A DNA stretch of 64,000 bases from Hysterangium stoloniferum (lineage: Eukaryota; Basidiomycota; Agaricomycetes; Hysterangiales; Hysterangiaceae): the NCBI GenBank assembly GCA_015178975.1, contig WHVD01000059.1, forward strand, positions 62,001-126,000, written 5' to 3'. Below are positions 35,201-45,910 of this stretch, piece by piece; within the stretch, counting starts at the first letter, position 1; the number at the start of each line of letters is the position of its first letter. The notes below the pieces were generated by a model that saw only the letters and a list, made by a program, of their open reading frames with translations, was not told the DNA's origin and did not search any database. The position numbers and the translations under genes were made by a program.

Positions 35201-35643
35201 TGAGCAATGGTTTTAGGAGGTATATCTGTAAAGAAAACCACTAGGTGACCAACACATTGCACACTTGAATCCATAGTATACCGTCAAGGTAACTGGCAGA
35301 CAGAGCGCAATTCCGGAGGCCGGGGGAAATCCGACACTATGGTGACTAGTAGGGAAATAACCTATCTAGAAGATCCGGAAATGAATGGGAGTCGAGCAAA
35401 CCAGGGGCAGGACAAAAGCAAGGATCGGGGCAGGGCAAACGAGTGTATCTGAGTAAAACAGGATCAGCTTCAGCCATTGACTTATCTCTGTATCTGGAAG
35501 TCAGAACGAAGTCTGAAAACACAAGCGATTCTGTAAAGGATAAGTAATGCGATGCCGATGTAGAACTGTGAACAAATGAATGGGAAAATTAAAACATGGG
35601 GTCAGATAAGGTAAACGAGTGACGAGTTGTAGTTTCAATCTAC
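32247..35643 (-). other. Element B internal region without recognised genes
   Basis: The longest minus frame, 32857-32258 (199 residues), is rich in F, S, P and L and shows no domain; its composition follows the GA-rich repeats of the opposite strand. Tandem ~19-bp units containing AAAAGGCCATGG and GGTGCC occur at about 34060-34580. This may be packaged RNA sequence rather than coding DNA. Confidence 0.6.
34060..34580 (-). repeat. Irregular tandem repeat (AAAGGCCATGGGTGCC type)
   Basis: Units of 16-20 bp containing GAAAAGGCCATGG and GTGCC in direct repetition, with gaps. Lies in the internal part of element B. Confidence 0.7.
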
Positions 35644-36698
35644 TGTTAAGTTCCCGAACAAAGCTCCACGGATAGTCCCGTGGAGGTTTCTGGTAACTAT
35701 TCCGAACACACACTTGCTTCCGGGAAATAGTCCCACGGAGTCCCCGGGCAATAGGTCCCGGGAAAGTTCCGGGGATTATTAGTACAAGGAACGGTGATAT
35801 CAGAATAATTACCAGAAAGATATGGTGAACGACTGAGATGGACTTGGCTTCAGCTTATAGGCTGCGCCCTCGTACACTCATTCGGGTGTCCATATTTCGA
35901 GCTGACAGAATGCATACAGAAAGATATAGATTCCGGAGTTCCCGTGGGAGTTCCGGGAATCGAGTGTGCAGACAGACAAGAGGACTAGAGACTGTTCAAG
36001 GATCAAACTTGTTCGGGGGAAAACTAGTTCGAGATTGAAACTGGATTCTAAGTACATGAACATAGCAGACTTATATAGACTGTGAAATGTAATAATACCA
36101 AATCCGGTATTAATGAGAGGCAGAACTATTAAACATAAAACAAAACAGGTAAATACTAAACTGGGAATAGGGACGGAACGGAACGGGAGCAGAGAACGAA
36201 TCATGACAGATCATTTAACCATAACTGGAGCGGGGCTCAGTTAGAGGGGTTCCGGAAGTCCGGTCGGAGTCCGGTGACTTGGTGCACAAGATAGTGTCGG
36301 GTATAGACAGGCTTGATGTGCAGGAGGTCCAGTGGAGTCCGGTGGGTTTTCCAATGACTGGTGTGTGAGACGCAGAGACAGATAACAGGAGCGGGGTTCT
36401 ATGCTCTGTTAGAGGGGTTCCAGGAGTCCGGTCGGAGTCCGGTGACTGGTACATAAGACACAGAGTGTCGGGTGTACATAGAGTGGAGTCCGGAGTCCGG
36501 TGGAGTCCGAGGACTGGTGTATGAGACACAGAGGGTTAGGTGCAGACAGGTGGGGTGCGTACAGAGAGTCAGGCATAAACGAGTTGATGTACAGGGTCCC
36601 GTGGGAACTCCGGTTGTTACTATACAATATAGAGGGTCGGGAGCATGTAGGATGGGGTCCGGGGGCCCGGAGGCCGGCGGGTTTTCCGGTTCCTGACA
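35644..36698 (-). repeat. Element B 5' LTR
   Basis: 1055 bp, nearly identical to 31192-32246. Shared LTR motif (minus) at about 35840-35873. Confidence 0.93.
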
Positions 36699-36854
36699 CA
36701 TATCACCCAAAGGAGTACATAAATTATGGGACAGGGTGGCAAAGGAGTGGACTGAAATACCACCAGAGACATGTCAGAAGCTAATAGAAAGCATGCCTAG
36801 GAGGATACAGGCAGTTTTAAAGGCAAAGGGGGGTCATACAAAGTATTAGATTGT

Positions 36855-37077
36855 AAAATAATAGAGGGTCAAAAAACTGCCCCAATGAGTGATTATTTTG
36901 TTTGATTTATTGAGCAATGAGTTTTGATTGGAATCACATGATTTCTTAAGTTGGTAGATAGCCAACATGTGCTAGTATATCATGTGAATTCTTCAGAACT
37001 TTTGCTGATGTCATTCCTTCACACAATATCAATCTTTCTAAAATGCACAAACATTGGGGCAGTATTTTGACCCACTG
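36855..37077. repeat. Tc1 right terminal inverted repeat
   Basis: 223 bp, inverse of 29958-30180, ending CAAAATACTGCCCC-type tip (reverse) and CCCACTG before the TA duplication. Confidence 0.88.
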
Positions 37078-38113
37078 TAACTCTGTATACCAGCCAGATG
37101 CTTGCGAACCAGTCAGAAACCATGGAAGAAGCCCGTATCGAAGAAGTCCCAGAAAACCAGGATGAATCTGAGCACGAGGATGAATCTGTGGCCCCCGACA
37201 AGGGCAAAGGTGTTGAAAATCCTCCGTCCAGCAATTGACCACCGCTTTCGGATCCAGCCTCTGAGTATTTACTGTAGCAATCACTTTAGAAAGGTTGATG
37301 AATCATATGCTCAGAGAAGGCAAAAAGAAAGATCTGGAACCCCTGCGGTCAAAAGTCAATGCTCCGGAACCCTTCACAGGTTCCAACCCAAACAAACTCT
37401 CTACTTTCCTCATGCAATGTCACTTCAATTTCCACGATCGATCCACCGCATTCTCCACGGACTCCCGAAAAGTCAACTACACACTTTCGTACTTGTTGGG
37501 ATCTGCATTGAAATGGTTCAAACTGGCTTTTAGCAGACTTTCCGAGGAAGAGCTGCTTTGGCTCGAAGATTGGGATGCTTTTGTTGAGGAGCTTGAAACC
37601 AACTTTGGCCAGTATGACCTGACAGGAGAAGCTGAGAACAGTCTCACAAATCTTTGTATGAAGGACACGCAGCGCATCACAGACTACATCGTCCAATTCA
37701 ATAATCTTGTAGCTCATTGCCAGTGGGGCGATCCCACTCTCCGCCACCAATTCTATGCCAGTCTGCCTTCCTGCCTTAAAGATGAAGTCTCGAAAGGAGA
37801 AGATGGCAAGCCAAAAACCCTGTCCTGTATGTGCCTCAAAGCTAAAAATGTGGACGCACGTTATTGGGAACATCGTGCGGAAGTTGCCCACGAGACCTCC
37901 ACGGACAAAGTGAACAAGTCCATGGCCAATAAAACCAACAACAACAACTCGTCAACTAGCAACCAGAACTCCACGCAATCTGACAATAAGAATAATAAAA
38001 AGTCTTCTAACAACAACAACAACAACAAAGGTCAACAGTCTGGCAAGCAAGCCAGAAAACCCGACCTCACAGGCAGACTCAGACCTGATGGCAAATTGAC
38101 CCCACAGGAAAGA

Positions 38114-38953
38114 TGTTCCAACCGGACAATCCCGCCGGACTCCGGGCACTAACCCGTACACCCCCACGCGCTACAAGCACCAATCGTCTGTTTATAGGAT
38201 TTCCCGCCCGGACTCCGTTACATCAAGACTAGTTACGTTCAACCTCAATATGACACATATCAGTCACCGGACTTCCCCCGGACACCGTCTCTGTCTATGT
38301 CTGTCTTCATCCCACGCATCAGTCACCAGTACCCGCTTAGAATCCCGTTACCGCTCTAATCGAGCCCCATTCCCGTTTTAGTCAAATGACCTGTCACGAT
38401 TTAGGACTCCGCTCCCGCTCCGTTTCCCGTTATGGGTTATGCTTTGTCACGATTCGGACTCCACTCCGTTCCATTCCGTTCCTAACAACAATTTGGTGTT
38501 TACTATTCCCGTTTCATGTTTTGTTAGTTTCGTTTCGCCATTACTGGATTTGGTATGTCATTCACTCCATGGTCTATATAAACTGGCAGATGTTGTACAT
38601 ACAATCCAGTCAGAAAATTAGCTTAGATTCCCCCCAGTAATCTAATAACATTTTCTGCTCTAAAACCTTACTTAATTCACATCACTCGCACTAGTCGGAG
38701 CCCACGGGCTCCAGCGCATCTATCTCTCTCAACTATCTTGACTCATGACCCACGACCTCCGACTTACAACCCACGACCCCCGACTTACGACCTATGACCC
38801 ACGAACCCCGCCCGGACTCCCCGGGACTCCCATCTGTCTGTTTGAAATTGGACAACACGATCTAGCCAGGGCGCAGCCTATAAGCTGAAGCCAAGTCCTA
38901 CTGGATATCCCGCGGGTTTCTCCGGAAACCTGGCCTGTGTGTGTATCCTAACA
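38114..38953 (+). mobile_element. Solo LTR, C family, in element C gag
   Basis: 840 bp, TGTTCCAACCGG...GTATCCTAACA, with AAAGA at 38109-38113 and 38954-38958. Shared LTR motif at 38869-38899. CpG content is higher than in the C element's own LTRs, so it is a younger arrival of the same family. Confidence 0.92.
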
Positions 38954-39123
38954 AAAGACAACATCGTATGGACAATAACCTCTGTCTCTTGTCCAGAAAA
39001 CCCGGTCATCAAGTCCCGGAATGTCCACTGGCAAAAGCAAACTCTGCAAAGGGTCGAACAGCCAAGACCTCCACAGAAACCCCATTGAAGGATAAACCGG
39101 CTTCCAACTCAAAAAAAGAGTAA

Positions 39124-42100
39124 GCAACCCCATGGACTCCACATGGGTTGGGGGTTGCATTGCCTCTCCACGCATTCAAGAGTTTTCCCACCTCAACGCA
39201 TCTGCTCTTTCGCATTCTGATTCATTTTTCATTAAACTTATGTCTAATATGATTCTGAAATTCATTTTTTCAGCTCTTATAGATTCCGGCTTGACTCATT
39301 GTTTTTTAGATACAAAATTCACACAAAAAAATTTGTTGTCAACTTATCCGATAAATCCTGTCGGCCTCCACCTCTTCGATGGCACAAGTAATTCAGTTGT
39401 TACCCAAGCTTGTGATTTATCCATCTGTTCCTGTGTGGAACATCTCAATTGGTCACTTTCTATGTGACCCAGTTAGACTCAAGTTGCTCGGTGGTCCTAG
39501 GACACAACTGGCTTACCTGCTACAATCCGTTGATTGACTGGATAGCTAACAGTATAACATTTCGGACTCCCACAGCAGCTGAGGAAACTGTGCCTATCAC
39601 GGACTCCATAGCACCCATGGCCTTCCCAGCACCTGCAGTCTCGAGGACTCCTGTGATCCCTACGGCACCTATGGCTTCCCCAGAACCCACAGCACCTCCA
39701 TCCATTTCTCTGATTGATGACGCAACTGGACATTTTTCAACTCTGGTATCTGAATCTGAGCAAGCTGCTGACATAGAAGGCATCCCAGAGAAATATCATG
39801 ACTTTGCGGATGTTTTTAGCAAGCAAAAAGCTGACTGGCTTCCACCCCACAGAGATTATAACTTAAAAATCAATCTCAAAGACGGTGCCCAGCCACCTTT
39901 AGGACACATTTACCTGCTCTCATCCACAGAACTTTCCGCGATCCACAATTTCCTGGATGAACATTTGTCCATAGGTTTTATCTGACCCTCAAAGTCTCCT
40001 TTTGGAGCACCTGTTCTGTTTGCCAGAAAAAAGGATGGATCCCTTAGACTATGTGTTGATTTTAGAGGACTCAATGCTGTCACCAAAAAGGATAAGTATC
40101 CACTTCCACTTACATATATCTGATCTGCTCGATGCTCTGTGGAATGCCCAGATTTACACCAAAATAGATCTCAAACACGGCTATCATTTGGTCTGGATTG
40201 CCACGGGTGACGAATAGAAAACCACTTTTAGAACCCGCTATGGGGCCTTTGAGTGGTTGGTGATGATGCCCTTTGGACTCACCAATGCTCTGTCTGTTTT
40301 TCCACATTTTATCAATGACATTTTCTCTGACATGCTCGATGTATGTGTCATTGTTTACTTGGACAACATTCTTATCTACTCTGAGGACTCCACGGAACAC
40401 GACAAACAGGTCCATGAAGTTCTCCGGAGACTCAGACAACATGGTTTATTCGCAAATGGTAAAAAATGTACTTTTGACACAGACTCCGTGGAATACCTGG
40501 GTTTCATAATGGGACCCGATGGACTCCGCATGGACAAAACTGAAGTACAAGTCATCAAAGATTGGCCTGAACCCTGAAAAGTTAAAGATATACAATCCTT
40601 CCTCGGCTTTGCCAATTTTTACCAATGGTTTATCCATGGATATTCTGACATCACAGTTCCCCTTACCCATCTTACACATAAGGATACTCCGTGGAATTTT
40701 AATGATAAGTGTCAAAAAGCTTTCAATCTTTTAAAAAATTCTTTTTGTTCAGCTCCTATTCTGTTGCATTGGAAACTGGACTTCCTGCTCATTGTCGAAA
40801 CGGATGCCTCAGACTATGCACTTGGAGCCATTCTGTCTATCCAGGACTCTGATGGAGAAGTCCACCCCGTGGCTTTTCTGTCCCAGACTTTTACTGGAGC
40901 AGAGCTCAATTACAATGTTCATGATAAGGAACTCCTGGCAATTTTTTCAGCTTTCAAAGCGTGGCAACACTATTTGGAAGGCTCGGGAACTCCAATTGAT
41001 GTTGTAACAGATCACAAAAACCTGGAATACTTTTCTACTACAAAACTTTTGACCCATCGGCAGGCCCACTGGTCTGAATATCTATCTGCTTTCAATATGA
41101 TTATCCGTTTTCAACCCGGCTGCCTCAGTGGCAAACCCGACGCTTTAACTAGACAATGGGATGTCTATCTTAAAGAGGGGAGCAACAACTATGCCATGGT
41201 AAACCTGCACAACCTGAAACCTATTTTCACGAATCAGCAACTTACCGCATCAGTCCACACAACTTTCCTCATCAATCCCATTGTCCGTGGAATTATCATT
41301 ATGGATATTGAGAAGTTACATCAAGATATTTTATCGGCAATTCCACTAGACCTGATAGCTAAAGCTCACCTCGACAATCCCACGGACCCTGATCAACCCT
41401 GATGGTCTCTTGATCAGCATGGTTTCATTAGACTTGACGATCGGATCTATGTACTGGACTCTGACGGCCTCCGCCTCAGGATCCTTCAGTACAAACATGA
41501 TCATCCACTCTCAGGACATTTCAGGTACAACAAAACTCTATCATTAATAAGAAGAGAATATACTTGGCCCAGACTCTGTGGATTCGTTAAGCACCATTGT
41601 AAATCTTGCACTACTTGTCCCTGCTCGAAATCTCAGTGACACAAGCCATACGGCCTTTTGAAACAACTCCCAGTACCAGACCACCCATGGAATTCTATCT
41701 CTATGGATTTCATTGAACACCTACCGGATTCTGAAGGCTTTTCTGCCATCTTAGTTGTTGTTGACAGATTCTCAAAACAAGGTATATTCATCCCTGCTTA
41801 TGATACAATTACATCCGTGCAGTTAGCGGAACTTTTTATTATCCACGTATTTTCCAAGCACAGAGTTCCATCCCACATAACTTCCAATCAGGGATCAGAG
41901 TTCGTGTCTCACTTCTTTAGATCCCTCAGGAAATCCTTGGACATGAAATTACATTTCATATCTGGACATCACCCAGAAGGCGACAGACAAACCAAATGTG
42001 TCAATCAGACATTGGAACAATATCTCCACATATATTGCAATTATCAACAGGACAATTGGAAATCCTTGTTACCACTTGCAAAATTTGCTTACAACAATGC

Positions 42101-42785
42101 ACCCTCAGCCACTACTGGTGTTTCCCCATTCTTTGCAAATAAAGGATATAATCCAAATATTACAGTACATCCAGAACAAAATCTCGTCTCTGCTCACACT
42201 CAAGAGTTCACCATGGACCTCCACAAGCTCCACAAGGAACTCTGGACTGCAATAAAGTCTGCCCAAGAGCAATACCAACTTTCAGCGGACAAACACCAGA
42301 TCCTGCCACCCAACTTCAACATTGGCGATCATGTCTTTGTCAAAGCTCAATTCTTCCGGACTACCCGTCCATCAAAAAAGCTTGCTGAAAAATATTTAGG
42401 TCCATTTGAAATAATTGCACAAGTAGGTTCAGTCTCTTGGACCCTACGGCTTCCAGATAGCATGCGTGTGGTACACCCAGTATTTCATGTTTCTATGTTA
42501 GAACATTGTACTGCTAACACTATCCCAGATCACATGCAATCTCCATCTCCTCCAGTCATTATTGACAGAGAACCCAAGTTTGAAATCTCACAAATCTTAG
42601 ATTCAAAAATTGACAAGTGTCGATGCACTTGTAAACTGCTTTACTTGGTCAAGTGGGTGGGTTATGAGGGCACCAATGAAGAAACTTCATGGATTTTGGC
42701 CACGGAACTTGGTAATGCCACGGAAATTGTTACTGACTTTCATACAGCTTACCCACTCAAACCCGGACCACTATTGTCTCTCTGA
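39124..42785 (+). pseudogene. Element C pol: protease, RT, RNase H, integrase, chromodomain
   Basis: Order: aspartic protease (ALIDSGLTHCFLD near 39275), RT ([17 protein letters not shown] near 40050; palm motif [12 protein letters not shown] near 40350), RNase H (ETDASDYALGAILS, near 40798; [13 protein letters not shown]), and a long integrase-chromodomain frame 41658-42785 (SMDFIEHLPDSEGF, HHPEGDRQTK, KLLYLVKWVGYEGTNEETSW). Damage: TGA/TAG stops near 39984, 40215, 40575, 41400 and 41637, and a GTG insertion near 40262. Two catalytic aspartates are changed: YLDD to YLDN in RT, and the integrase second D to N (TSNQGSEF). It cannot be active. Confidence 0.88.
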
Positions 42786-42989
42786 CCACACTCCGTGGAC
42801 CCCGTGTTACGTTTGGACTCATTTTCAATATTCCCTGTCACCCTATGTCTCTCTTTGCTTTTACAGGTTCTGACATGTTTTCAAGTCCTCAAGCGGATTT
42901 TCTGTGAACTTTGATCTTATGTTTTTCATGCTTTACTTTTACTTTCAAAAAAATTATTACTATTAAACTTTTATTTTATTTCCTCAATC

Positions 42990-43944
42990 TACATTTATGG
43001 GGCTATGTTTTTGCCCAACCTCAGCCATCTCCTGAGGAAGCTCCACTACCTCTGTGGGCACCCCGTCCTCATCGACCCAGCATCCTCAGAACTCCCAGCT
43101 TGTGGCTCCTCATATATGTATCTGCCGAACTCTGCTAGGAACTTCCAAAATTCTGAGTGGAGCCCATTGAGCTCATTTGCCACCACAATTTGGACCTTGT
43201 TGCTTTTTCGGAGCAACTCGTTCTGGGCCTTGATGCCCTCGGCAATCTGCCCCAATACATGGTCCAACCCAGACATCCCATCTGTCCCACTAACATCCCA
43301 TGCCCTAGATTCCATGGGTTGCTCATGGACGAGCGAGCACCTCGCCTTGAGGTGTGTGCACTGGTAGCACCCCAGTCCCCACCCAGACTTCTGATTGCAC
43401 TCCATGTTCCGGTCATTGCAACCGGAACACCGCAGATTGTTCCACGTCAGTAAGCAGACTGGTGCCACTTTCCTTGCTTTCTGTTGATCCTGGTCAGTTT
43501 TCCCCAGATATCCCACAGAACCAAGACTTACCTTCTGGGGGCTCTCCGGCTTTCCCTCGGACTCAGACTCCACCTCTGTCACTTTGCACTGAAAAACAAG
43601 TCAGTTGAAATTTGACAAGTTGAATCATTGGGACTTACCTTTCCCATGGCAACCGTGGCCCTGTCCGCAGCCGCCCAGGCTTTTTCCATGGCCACCAGTG
43701 CAGCCTCCTCCTCAACCCTCTTTCTCTGCCTCTCCACCTCTTCCTCCACGGCCAAGGCCACCTGGTATTCCCTGTCCAGGGCTTCCTCCACCTCCCTCGC
43801 CTCCTTTTCCACCTCCTCACATTGTCAGCACTGTTCCTCTCGCTGCGCCAGTATTTGGGCCATGCTGAGCAGTGCCCGATATGGAGTGCCTGTGGAGGGC
43901 CCGGCAGTCGGCATGGGACATCTTGGCATTGGCTTGGGTCCCAT
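42990..43944 (-). pseudogene. Antisense accessory gene of element C (coiled coil + Zn2Cys6-like cluster)
   Basis: Minus strand from ATG 43944, with a TATATA box at about 43996-44003. Exon 1 (to about 43639) encodes a coiled coil (EVEEALDREYQVALAVEEEV) ending AMGK; exon 2 (about 43591-43535) an acidic linker (EVESESEGKPESPQK); exon 3 (from about 43480) the cluster C-SG-C-NDRNME-C-x9-C-YQ-C-THLKAR-C, then a helical segment (HVLGQIAEGIKAQNELLRKS) and an end like EVGQKHSPINVD. Introns begin GTAAGT and end CAG. A TGA in exon 1 (after EEQC) and a frameshift near 43075 break it. Spacing C-x2-C-x6-C-x9-C-x2-C-x6-C fits the fungal binuclear zinc cluster, though it is less basic than usual. Role unknown. 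Confidence 0.78.
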
Positions 43945-43989
43945 TGTGGCGAGATGGGGGTAATAAAGAAGAAGAAATTTTCATTTTTT

Positions 43990-44006
43990 CAAAATTTTAT
44001 ATAGGC
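43990..44006 (-). promoter_or_regulatory. TATA box of antisense accessory gene (element C)
   Basis: Minus strand CCTATATAAAATTTTG, about 50 bp upstream of the ATG, followed by the pyrimidine-rich leader TTTCTTCTTCTTTATTA. The same TATA plus leader precedes the copies in A (near 28508) and E (56139-56147). Confidence 0.7.
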
Positions 44007-44121
44007 TCATCACATCTGAACCTTACCTTCCAGATCACCTGACTCTTTGACACATAGATGTAACTGACATGACTTTTGACACATGCGCGTAGCCAACAAG
44101 AACCTTATCGAGGTTTACATA

Positions 44122-44664
44122 TGTCATGACCCGTTCCCGGATGTTTCAATATCTGACTTCCGATCTCGGACTATGGAACATCATAGTTACCATATCTTCC
44201 GCATTCTTCCCCTATTCCGCATTTGGTAATTTGTCTATTGACAAGTATTCACTCGTTTGTCTGTTAAATTCCCGTTGCGGAATATTGTCTCCCCGATATG
44301 TCTTATTGTATTTCCGTTTAAGAATACTTCCATTTTCATCTTATTATGGTCTCAGTTTGTAGTACAATAACGAGAAGACTTATATTGGTTTCCACTAATT
44401 TGTACTTTACCTTAGATCTGATATCGACTTAGTTTCTTATTCCTTCTTCCGTCTTTCTGTACACTCGATATTCGGAACTCTTCAGAACTCTGAATATCCA
44501 TATCTTCCATTGTAAGTCTCACTTCTGAAATTAAGGACTTTGAGCGTTTGTGTAGAGGTGCAGCACATAAGCTGAAGCCAACGTCCTGACCCTATCTGAT
44601 AGTTCCCGACTTTCCGGTGACTCTCCGATAGTTCCGGAATAAGTTCCCGACATGGTGCTTAACA
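44122..44664 (+). repeat. Element D 5' LTR
   Basis: 543 bp, TGTCATGACCCG...GTGCTTAACA; pairs with 53644-54179, which starts TGTTACGACCCG. Shared LTR motif at 44556-44588. Confidence 0.85.
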
Positions 44665-44698
44665 GTATATCAGCTCTCAACTCTGTGACTCACTCATC

Positions 44699-45910
44699 AT
44701 GGGTCCCAAACGCAAAGCTGCCGAAGGACCATCCCAACTTCAATCCCCATTGCAACTTTATACCACCCAACCCGAAACCCCAAATCAGCTGACAACATCA
44801 GCTTCTGTCGAAGAGGTTACTGAGGAAGTTACCGAGGTAACGAAGGATCCCAACATTCCCCACACTTCTGACAACGAAGCAGAAGATCAGCCGGAGACAT
44901 CGAAAAAGAAGTCTTCCAATGAACTGACTGAAATGTTGTTTATCAACTCCATTGTGAAATTCACTGATTATTTGAAATCTGCTGAGGATAGTAAAGAATC
45001 ATCCCGCACTGGAGTCAAAGAACCCGAACCATTTACCGGCAAGGATCTGAAAAAATTGAAGAATTTCCTTCTCCAATGCCGTTTCAGTTTCCATGATCGA
45101 CCCACTGCATTTAAATCTGACAGTCGAAAAGTCAATTTCGCGCTCTCTTATCTCAAGGATACCACTCAGGATTGGTTCGAACCCAGACTATCTGGAATAT
45201 CCGACGAGACACCCGTATGGCTCGATGACTGGGATGCTTTTGTAGAAGAACTGGAAACTAATTTCGGACCTTCCGATCAATCCAGCGAAGCGGAAAATGA
45301 ATTAATGATGCTTAAGATGAAGGACAATCAATGAGTTTCCAATTATCTCGTCAAGTTCAATACCCTCGCTGCATGATGTGGATGGGACGATTCCGCCCTC
45401 AGGCACCATTTCTATATGGGACTTCCGTTATGCCTTAAAGACGAGATCTGCAAAGATGGGAAGCCGAAAACTCTCCAACTCATGTGGATTAAAGTTCAGA
45501 CATCCGATGCCCGTTATTGGGAACGAAAAGCCGAGGTCTCTCAAGAAAACCCGACGGAACGTTCTCAGAACAACAGGGTGTCGTCTAGCAAGTCTTCCAG
45601 CAACAACTCAGGCAATAACACTGGCAACACTGGCACTAATACTGGCAAATCAAACTCTGACCGGAAAAAAAGACAAGAAATCCAACAAGGATAAACAGTC
45701 AACTTCCGACAAACCAGACATTTCCCATTTGTTGGGCACTGACAGTAAACTCACCCCGAAGGAGAAACAATGACGTATGGACAATGACCTCTGCCTTTTC
45801 TGCGGGAAAGGCGGACACAAGGTTTCCGACTGTACTGTTAAATCTAACTCTTCCAAGGCCTGTGCGGCAACTTCCACTATGACTACAACATCTAAGGAAA
45901 AACCCACCAC
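44699..45910 (+). pseudogene. Element D gag with intact zinc knuckle but internal TGA stops
   Basis: Starts MGPKRKAAEGPSQ. The acidic N-terminus (residues 35-75) precedes the capsid region (EPFTGKDLKKLKNF, DDWDAFVEELETNFGPSD). A TGA at 45332-45334 and another near 45772 both sit where CGA (Arg) is expected from element C (QRITDY, QHRMDN), a C-to-T change. A frameshift lies near 45385. The zinc knuckle C-LF-C-GKGG-H-KVSD-C near 45795-45835 has all four ligands. Confidence 0.85.

Larger units (their letters stand above)
31192..36698 (-). mobile_element. Non-autonomous LTR element B (LARD-like), young, in Tc1 transposase
   Basis: LTRs at 31192-32246 and 35644-36698 are both 1055 bp and differ at only a handful of sites I could see, mostly CpG transitions. 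CATAT duplications at 31187-31191 and 36699-36703 are exact. Read on the minus strand: 5' LTR, a 3397-bp internal part (32247-35643), a polypurine tract AAGGGGAGGGTAC, then 3' LTR. The internal part has no gag, protease, RT or integrase. It is rich in short GA/GGTCC repeats and has open but featureless frames on the minus strand. It must borrow enzymes from other gypsy elements. Confidence 0.9.
30318..36849 (+). pseudogene. Tc1-type DDE transposase, one internal stop, split by element B
   Basis: Transposases of this family cut and paste the element through a DDE catalytic triad. The frame runs 30318-31191 and resumes at 36704-36849 after removing element B and one CATAT, giving about 339 residues, normal for Tc1. 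A helix-turn-helix N-terminus (SVIFLLNEGYSQCQIQARTG) is followed by an in-frame TAA at 30522-30524. Downstream, LWTDETKI (first D), WYFQQDNDPKHTS (second D) and LNSIEHLW (E) carry the catalytic residues, and the end is RRIQAVLKAKGGHTKY. Apart from the single TAA and the insertion it is well preserved. Confidence 0.9.
29958..37077 (+). mobile_element. Tc1/mariner transposon, split by LTR element B
   Basis: Bounded by TA at 29956-29957 and 37078-37079. Terminal inverted repeats are 29958-30180 and 36855-37077 (223 bp each), starting CAGTGGGTCAAAAAACTGCC. Each repeat is itself bracketed by an inner inverted copy of its tip (CAAAAAACTGCCCCAATG), giving four related tips. Without the nested element the transposon is about 1.6 kb. 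Inserted in the gag start of element C. Confidence 0.9.
29889..39123 (+). pseudogene. Element C gag (nucleocapsid polyprotein), interrupted
   Basis: The start (MPPRRKVHAQVS) is separated from the rest by the Tc1 element; across the TA duplication the frame continues SPL-TLYTSQ, parallel to SPLQLYTTQ in element D. Stops and a frameshift follow near 37237-37300. The main part is 37295-38113: capsid region (PEPFTGSNPNKLSTF, DWDAFVEELETNFGQYD, QRITDYIVQFNNL), then an Asn-rich linker. A solo LTR sits between LTPQER and the zinc knuckle. In the knuckle (CLLSRKPGHQVPEC) the second cysteine is a serine, unlike the intact knuckle of element D. Confidence 0.8.
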
